From Verrucomicrobiales bacterium (GTDB taxonomy: Bacteria; Verrucomicrobiota; Verrucomicrobiia; Verrucomicrobiales; DEV007), in NCBI GenBank assembly GCA_024638765.1, contig JAHEJT010000020.1:5818-51166 (forward strand): DNA of 45,349 bases, in the 5' to 3' direction. The notes under the pieces were generated by a model, which did not search any database, was not told where the DNA came from, and worked only from the letters and a program-made list of their open reading frames with translations. The position numbers were made by a program, and so were the translations under genes. The first letter of the stretch is position 1. Every line of letters begins with the position of its first letter. Below, piece after piece: positions 41,358 through 45,349 of the stretch.

Positions 41358-42752
41358 CTAGCTCATCTCCCAGCCCTTGCGGTATTCCCGGCGAATCAAC
41401 GGATCGGCTTCGGGCGCGTTGGTGGCCTTGAGATTCTCCGAATCCCACTCGATCTTCTTGTCCAGCCGGACCGCCAGATTCCCTAGGAGCACGACCTCGC
41501 TGAACGGGCCGGACTGTTCGAAATTCGAAAGCGGTTGCGTCCCGCCCTTGATGGCATCGATCCATTCCTTGTAGGGATCGCCTCCCTCGACGCGCGGGAT
41601 GCTCGGCTCAGGCCAATCGAACCCATCGAGATTGGCCGTCGGCTTCACGGCCCAGTTGTTATTCGCTCGATGAAAGAAGAACTGCCCTCCCTTGCCGCGA
41701 AGGATACAGCCGAATTCTTTGGGATTCTCACCCCGGAGGATCCCTTGCGGCGGCGCGTGCTCCGTCCCGTCGTCCAGCTTTCCGTCGTACCAGACCAATT
41801 TCACCGGCCGTTTGTCACCGCGCGCCGGGAACTTGTAGGTAATCTTCGACCAGTTCGGACCCGAAATATTTGTCATGCCTCCCGACTCCGCTTCGACCGA
41901 AGTCGGCGCCCCGAGGTCGAGTGCCCAGTAAGCCATGTCCATGATGTGACAGGCCATATCCCCGAGCGCTCCCGTGCCGTAATTCCAGTAACCGCGCCAG
42001 TTAAAGGGAGCGATCTCTGTGCTGTAGGGACAGACCGGCGCCGGTCCGCACCACAAATCCCAATTCATCCCCTTGGGCACCTCTTCCTCCTGGGGCCACT
42101 CTTCGACACCCTGCGGCCAGATCGGCCGGTTCGTCCAGATGTGCGCCTCCCCCACTTCCCCGATCAATCCGGCCCGCACCAGTTCCACTGCGCGCCGAAT
42201 CGGATCGCCCGCATGCGCCTGGTTCCCCATCTGGGTCACGACTCCTGCCTTGCGCGCTTCTTCCGTCATCAACCGCGCCTCCCAAATCGAATGCGAGAGT
42301 GGCTTCTGACAATAGACATGCATACCTTTGCGCATCGCGAGCACCGACGCATGCATGTGATGGTGATCGGGCGTCGACACCGTCACGGCGTCGAGGTCGG
42401 GGTGTTGCGCGATCATCTCGCGGTAATCGAAATAAAACTCTGCTTCCGGAAATTCCTTCACGATCCCGAGCCGGGTGCCCTGGGCGCCGGGTTCTCCCTT
42501 CCGTTCGAGCAGGTGGTTGTTCGGGTCTGCACAGTCGCAGAGCGCCACGATCTGCGAACCTTCGGCCTTGCCCGTGCCACGGGTATCGGAGTTGCCTTTT
42601 CCCCCGATGCCGACACAACCCACATTTACCCGTTCATTGGCGCCCCAGACGGTGCTCGGGACATATTGAAAAGCGAAGGCGGACGCCGATGCGGCGGCGC
42701 CGGTCTTGACGAACTTGCGACGGCTGATGGTAGCGGGAGTTTTCTTTTTCAT
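41358..42752 (-). CDS. Gfo/Idh/MocA family oxidoreductase, Tat-exported
   Basis: ATG at 42752 begins MKKKTPATISRRKFVKTGAA, a twin-arginine signal; a longer open frame upstream is not needed. The protein has 464 residues. The Rossmann motif is VGCVGIGGKGNSD near 42, and the nucleotide-binding and catalytic signature EKP-type is YCQKPLSHSIWEA. NWDLWCGPAP and YGTGALGDMACHIMDMA belong to the C-terminal domain. Such enzymes use NAD(P) to oxidise or epimerise sugars; export suggests glycan-linked substrates. It is the last gene of the minus-strand group, downstream of exported proteins. Confidence 0.92.
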   Translation of the reverse strand: MKKKTPATISRRKFVKTGAAASASAFAFQYVPSTVWGANERVNVGCVGIGGKGNSDTRGTGKAEGSQIVALCDCADPNNHLLERKGEPGAQGTRLGIVKEFPEAEFYFDYREMIAQHPDLDAVTVSTPDHHHMHASVLAMRKGMHVYCQKPLSHSIWEARLMTEEARKAGVVTQMGNQAHAGDPIRRAVELVRAGLIGEVGEAHIWTNRPIWPQGVEEWPQEEEVPKGMNWDLWCGPAPVCPYSTEIAPFNWRGYWNYGTGALGDMACHIMDMAYWALDLGAPTSVEAESGGMTNISGPNWSKITYKFPARGDKRPVKLVWYDGKLDDGTEHAPPQGILRGENPKEFGCILRGKGGQFFFHRANNNWAVKPTANLDGFDWPEPSIPRVEGGDPYKEWIDAIKGGTQPLSNFEQSGPFSEVVLLGNLAVRLDKKIEWDSENLKATNAPEADPLIRREYRKGWEMS

Positions 42753-42824
42753 AAGGTAAGTGATGCGATTGAAGAGGCAATACTGGCCCCTCCCCGGCCC
42801 GCGGGCAACGGAAAATTCACCCAT

Positions 42825-42886
42825 TGTGACGCAGGCGTCCCGCCTGTGCTTCCAATTGAGATCACAGGCTGGAAGCCTGTGGCACA
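42825..42886. repeat. family A paired hairpins
   Basis: TGTGACGCAGGCGTCCCGCC begins the left half and ATCACAGGCTGGAAGCCTGT the right; outer ends TGTG and CACA pair. Two different hairpin variants are joined in one unit. Confidence 0.75.
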
Positions 42887-42901
42887 TTGTGCCTCCCGTA
42901 A

Positions 42902-42932
42902 GAGTGGAGCAGGTTGAAAACCTGCCCCACTT
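42902..42932. repeat. family B hairpin
   Basis: GGAGCAGGTTGAAAACCTGC continued CCCACTT. It lies 15 bases after the family A unit at 42825, another stacked pair. Confidence 0.8.
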
Positions 42933-42948
42933 CAACCTGCGCACCACC

Positions 42949-43899
42949 TTACTCCTCCACTCCGACCTTGAGACGCATAAACCGGTTTCCCGGCTCTGAA
43001 ATCGGGGTGTTATCTCGAAACACCACCTCCGTAGGAGATTCCCTGAGGAGTGTGACATGTGTGCTGCCGCCGTCCCAGGTCTTCAGGTCCGGGGATACTT
43101 CCGCCCCATAAACGACGTTGGCGTTGGGCGGGCGCTCAATCGTCAATGTCAGGTATTCCAATCCGCCGGATTCAAGAAATCCCAGGACAGGTTCGCGCTC
43201 ACTCCTCGCCTCGCGAGGAAGACGTCCCAACGCAAATTCCACAAGGTTCGACATCCCGTCTTCGTCCGCATCCGAGTTCCACGCACCAATCAGCGAGTCG
43301 ATGAGCTCCGGCGTCGTAAAAAACATTCCCAACCACTGATGCGCGGGGACCAGCGGAGGAGGGCTGATGGTAATCTTTGCCGTTTTCAAATGATACGCGG
43401 CGTCCGGCAAGTTGTTCGAGCTTCCCACCACAACCGTGCTCGCACGGCTCGTTTGCCAGCTGAGAGGAAATTTCAGTCCGGTTTCGAACGAGGGAAAAAT
43501 CCAGTTCGGATCCGTCAGGAGGATCCACTCGCCTTCGGCAAGGTTGCTGTCGAACCCCCAGATGTATCCCTGCCCGCCTGCGAGCGCCGGATCAAACGGG
43601 CTCGATCCGGTGAACGCCCGGAAGGTCTCATGATACACCGCGCTGTCGGCTGCCACCCAGTGATCGGCCCATTCGGCGGTGTTCGCCGCGCTCGGCATCC
43701 AGCCGGGGACACCGGCCTCGAAGAACGTCCCCACCTGGAAGGTAAACGAGGCGTCGAGTTGGTTGCCCGAACCCGCGCTGGTCAGGCTGGTGCGGTTTGC
43801 GGGGCTCCCCCAGAGCACTTGTTGTGCATGCACGGGCGCCATCGCCGTCGCAATCAGGATGGCGATCAGGATAATGAGGAAACGCGTTTTTTTAGTCAT
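42949..43899 (-). CDS. exported protein paralogous to the PEP-CTERM protein at 43915, without a sorting tail
   Basis: The 316-residue protein has a signal peptide (about 1-25). Residues 26-170 parallel the neighbour upstream: VLWGSPANRT, ASFTFQVGTF, ADHWVAADSAVYHETFRAF, EWILLTDPNWIFP, and then RASTVVVGSS. Instead of a PEP-CTERM tail it has a C-terminal beta domain with SDADEDGMSNLVEFALGRLP, a calcium-binding-like motif common in Verrucomicrobial secreted proteins. It starts 15 bases after the upstream gene, so it is the last gene of a three-gene operon. The function is unknown. Confidence 0.8.
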   Translation of the reverse strand: MTKKTRFLIILIAILIATAMAPVHAQQVLWGSPANRTSLTSAGSGNQLDASFTFQVGTFFEAGVPGWMPSAANTAEWADHWVAADSAVYHETFRAFTGSSPFDPALAGGQGYIWGFDSNLAEGEWILLTDPNWIFPSFETGLKFPLSWQTSRASTVVVGSSNNLPDAAYHLKTAKITISPPPLVPAHQWLGMFFTTPELIDSLIGAWNSDADEDGMSNLVEFALGRLPREARSEREPVLGFLESGGLEYLTLTIERPPNANVVYGAEVSPDLKTWDGGSTHVTLLRESPTEVVFRDNTPISEPGNRFMRLKVGVEE

Positions 43900-43914
43900 G
43901 ATATCGGTGTTGGT

Positions 43915-44613
43915 TTATGCAAAAGAAAATCGTTTTCGGCGCAGAAGCAGCACTCCCAGGCCGCACCCCACCAGCAGCGCCCCGGAGGGCTCGGGGATAA
44001 AGGTGTGCGTCTGCAGATCGAATAGCGGCGGACCCCCGGTGCGCTCTCCCGGTCCGCTCACGTCGTTGAGCCCGCCGAACACCACTGCCGTCGCGGTGGA
44101 TACGCGCCACTGGACCGGATCGATAGTCTGATCGTCGGGATCCGGGATCACCCAGTCATCGCCGCCCGCCCCGTCGTTGTCGGTGATCAGCACCCACTCC
44201 GAACCGGGAGCCGCGGTATCCGTGTTATAGACCCAGATGTATACCTGCTCCCCCTGACTGAAGTTCACCGGGTCGGCGTCCGGACTGTTGGAGACCACCT
44301 GCCCGGGGAGCGTGGGATGATCCAGCAGATCGAAACTATCGGTGAAGATATTCAGCGTGTCGTTGTAGGTGGCGGCATCGAGCACCTTCCAGTTCGCCGA
44401 CCACAGATCCACGTTGGTCTCGTCGGGAATGAACGTGCTCCCGAAAGTCCCGATCTCGAAGGTGAACGTCGCGAGGAGCGCATCGCCGTCGCTCTCCACG
44501 TGGACGCCCCCGAAGCTGCTGCCCCAATTGACCGTGTCGGCGCGCCCCGGTGACGCCGCCGCCAGGCCAATCAGAATCAGGATGTAAAAATAACGCTTCA
44601 TGCGTTTCGTCAT
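43915..44613 (-). CDS. PEP-CTERM exported protein
   Basis: The 232-residue protein starts MTKRMKRYFYILILIGLAA, a signal peptide, and ends FIPEPSGALLVGCGLGVLLL with RRKR, a complete PEP-CTERM sorting tail. The central part, VNWGSSFGGVHVESDGDALL, ATFTFEIGTF, SANWKVLDAATYNDTLNIF and SEWVLITDNDG, is shared with the downstream gene. ATG at 44613 or 44601 are both possible. It lies 5 bases after the TIGR02597-like gene, so the two are co-transcribed. Confidence 0.87.
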   Translation of the reverse strand: MTKRMKRYFYILILIGLAAASPGRADTVNWGSSFGGVHVESDGDALLATFTFEIGTFGSTFIPDETNVDLWSANWKVLDAATYNDTLNIFTDSFDLLDHPTLPGQVVSNSPDADPVNFSQGEQVYIWVYNTDTAAPGSEWVLITDNDGAGGDDWVIPDPDDQTIDPVQWRVSTATAVVFGGLNDVSGPGERTGGPPLFDLQTHTFIPEPSGALLVGCGLGVLLLRRKRFSFA

Positions 44614-44618
44614 GCCTC

Positions 44619-45349
44619 TCAGGGAGTCCAGGGCAGCGGCATCACGTAATTCAAGCGATCGCTGGTCACGCGGATCTGGGCGGAGCGATTGCTCTGGAAC
44701 AGCACGCTGGCGTCTTCATCCGTCACGGACGGATCGGCCATCCCGGTCCAGTATCGGTAAGGCGCGCCCGCATCCAGCAGCCAGTAACCGTTGTAGCCCT
44801 CGGCGTTGAACACGCTATCGCCCTTCCAGAAGTGCAACTGGTCGACGGCCGCGGGATCGGTGCCCCCGAAAAAGAATCCATCCGCCAGGGCCATGTCGCG
44901 ATCGTCCGGGCTCTGGTCCAGCGGCCAGCCGCCGCGCACGAAGTTGTATCCCGTGCTCAGAGGACAGGCGAAGTCATTGGCGCGCACCATTCCGATGCCC
45001 ACCAGCTCCACATCGGCGGCGCGCGGGTGCAGGAAAATCCCTGCACAGGGATCGACGATGCGATCGCCGCGGTCGGGCATTCCGACTTCACCCTGCTGGG
45101 TCCACTGCAGCGGCACGTCCAGCAGGTAGAAGACCGTCCAACTCCCCCCGAAGCGGAAGAGCAGGCGGTCGGCCACATCGGGATCGCCGTCGCCGCTGAA
45201 CAGGGTCTTATCGAAAAGCGCATCCAGCGTGTCGTGCGCCCGCAGGATAAAACTGTCACCGCTTAAATCCGGCACCGGGCTCTGCGTGTTGTGCGCCGAA
45301 CCGGTATCGATCGCAATGGTGTCGGCGTCGCTGCCCGCCTCATCGACAT
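44619..45349 (-). CDS. TIGR02597-like exported protein (5' end outside window)
   Basis: The frame is open from the window edge to a stop at 44619; 243 residues are visible and the start lies beyond 45349. GIFLHPRAADVELVGIGMVR, CPLSTGYNFVRGGWPLDQSP and PAAVDQLHFWKGD...GYWLLDAG...YRYWTG match the pattern of the TIGR02597 family of Verrucomicrobia. The family is a paralogous group of secreted proteins with no known function. It is the first gene of an operon with two other exported proteins, separated by only 5 bases from the next. Confidence 0.7.
   Translation of the reverse strand, partial: VDEAGSDADTIAIDTGSAHNTQSPVPDLSGDSFILRAHDTLDALFDKTLFSGDGDPDVADRLLFRFGGSWTVFYLLDVPLQWTQQGEVGMPDRGDRIVDPCAGIFLHPRAADVELVGIGMVRANDFACPLSTGYNFVRGGWPLDQSPDDRDMALADGFFFGGTDPAAVDQLHFWKGDSVFNAEGYNGYWLLDAGAPYRYWTGMADPSVTDEDASVLFQSNRSAQIRVTSDRLNYVMPLPWTP

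Noticed and set aside
41535-42917. 460-codon open frame opposite the Gfo/Idh/MocA gene
   Set aside because: No domain or start signal; antisense to a recognised enzyme.

Overview
The window looks like a chromosomal segment of a high-GC bacterium of the PVC group, most likely Verrucomicrobiota (inference). The evidence is the combination of DUF1549/DUF1553 and DUF1501 secreted proteins, Cys-type sulfatases, exported proteins ending in PEP-CTERM tails with Arg-rich ends, and a protein resembling the verrucomicrobial TIGR02597 family. Few genes have a clear Shine-Dalgarno sequence. No rRNA, tRNA, phage or transposase gene was seen.

Layout. 1-8460 (all minus): two DUF1549/DUF1553 proteins with N-terminal haem motifs around a Tat-exported DUF1501 protein, then a three-gene phosphorelay (response regulator, receiver-histidine kinase, response regulator). 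8702-13442: an SGNH-type hydrolase (plus), a beta-helix protein and an FAD oxidoreductase (minus). 13600-17107: an island of lower GC with small single genes all on the minus strand (gamma-glutamylcyclotransferase-like, a toxin-antitoxin pair whose toxin frame is broken, a VOC protein, a TolB-like propeller, DUF6883). 17791-25461 (plus): sulfatase, CHAD protein, and an overlapping operon DUF1549/DUF1553 - four-helix-bundle protein - DUF1501. 25535-31050 (minus): sialate O-acetylesterase, MBL hydrolase, and 2-oxoacid:ferredoxin oxidoreductase beta and alpha subunits. 31511-33262: two tandem paralogous PEP-CTERM proteins. 33674-36907 (minus): a second sulfatase, small secreted and membrane proteins, an ACT-domain regulator. 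37097-40886: a double HMA-like protein, a Fur-family regulator, a PEP-CTERM metalloprotease, a lipoprotein MsrB. 41358-45349 (minus): a Gfo/Idh/MocA oxidoreductase and a three-gene operon of exported proteins, the last cut by the window edge.

Much of the gene set fits an aerobic or facultative degrader of sulfated or acetylated polysaccharides that works largely outside the cytoplasm: sulfatases, esterase, SGNH hydrolase, beta-helix protein, oxidoreductases with Tat signals, and the DUF1501/DUF1549/DUF1553 pairs that accompany such genes (inference).

The least ordinary content is repetitive DNA. There are several unrelated families of paired hairpins (REPIN-like doublets), often stacked; arrays of degenerate heptamers at gene borders; palindromic inserts inside both sulfatase reading frames; a 28-bp minisatellite; a 42-bp near-perfect palindrome; and two small elements bounded by inverted repeats. 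Several of these supply stop codons or coding residues.
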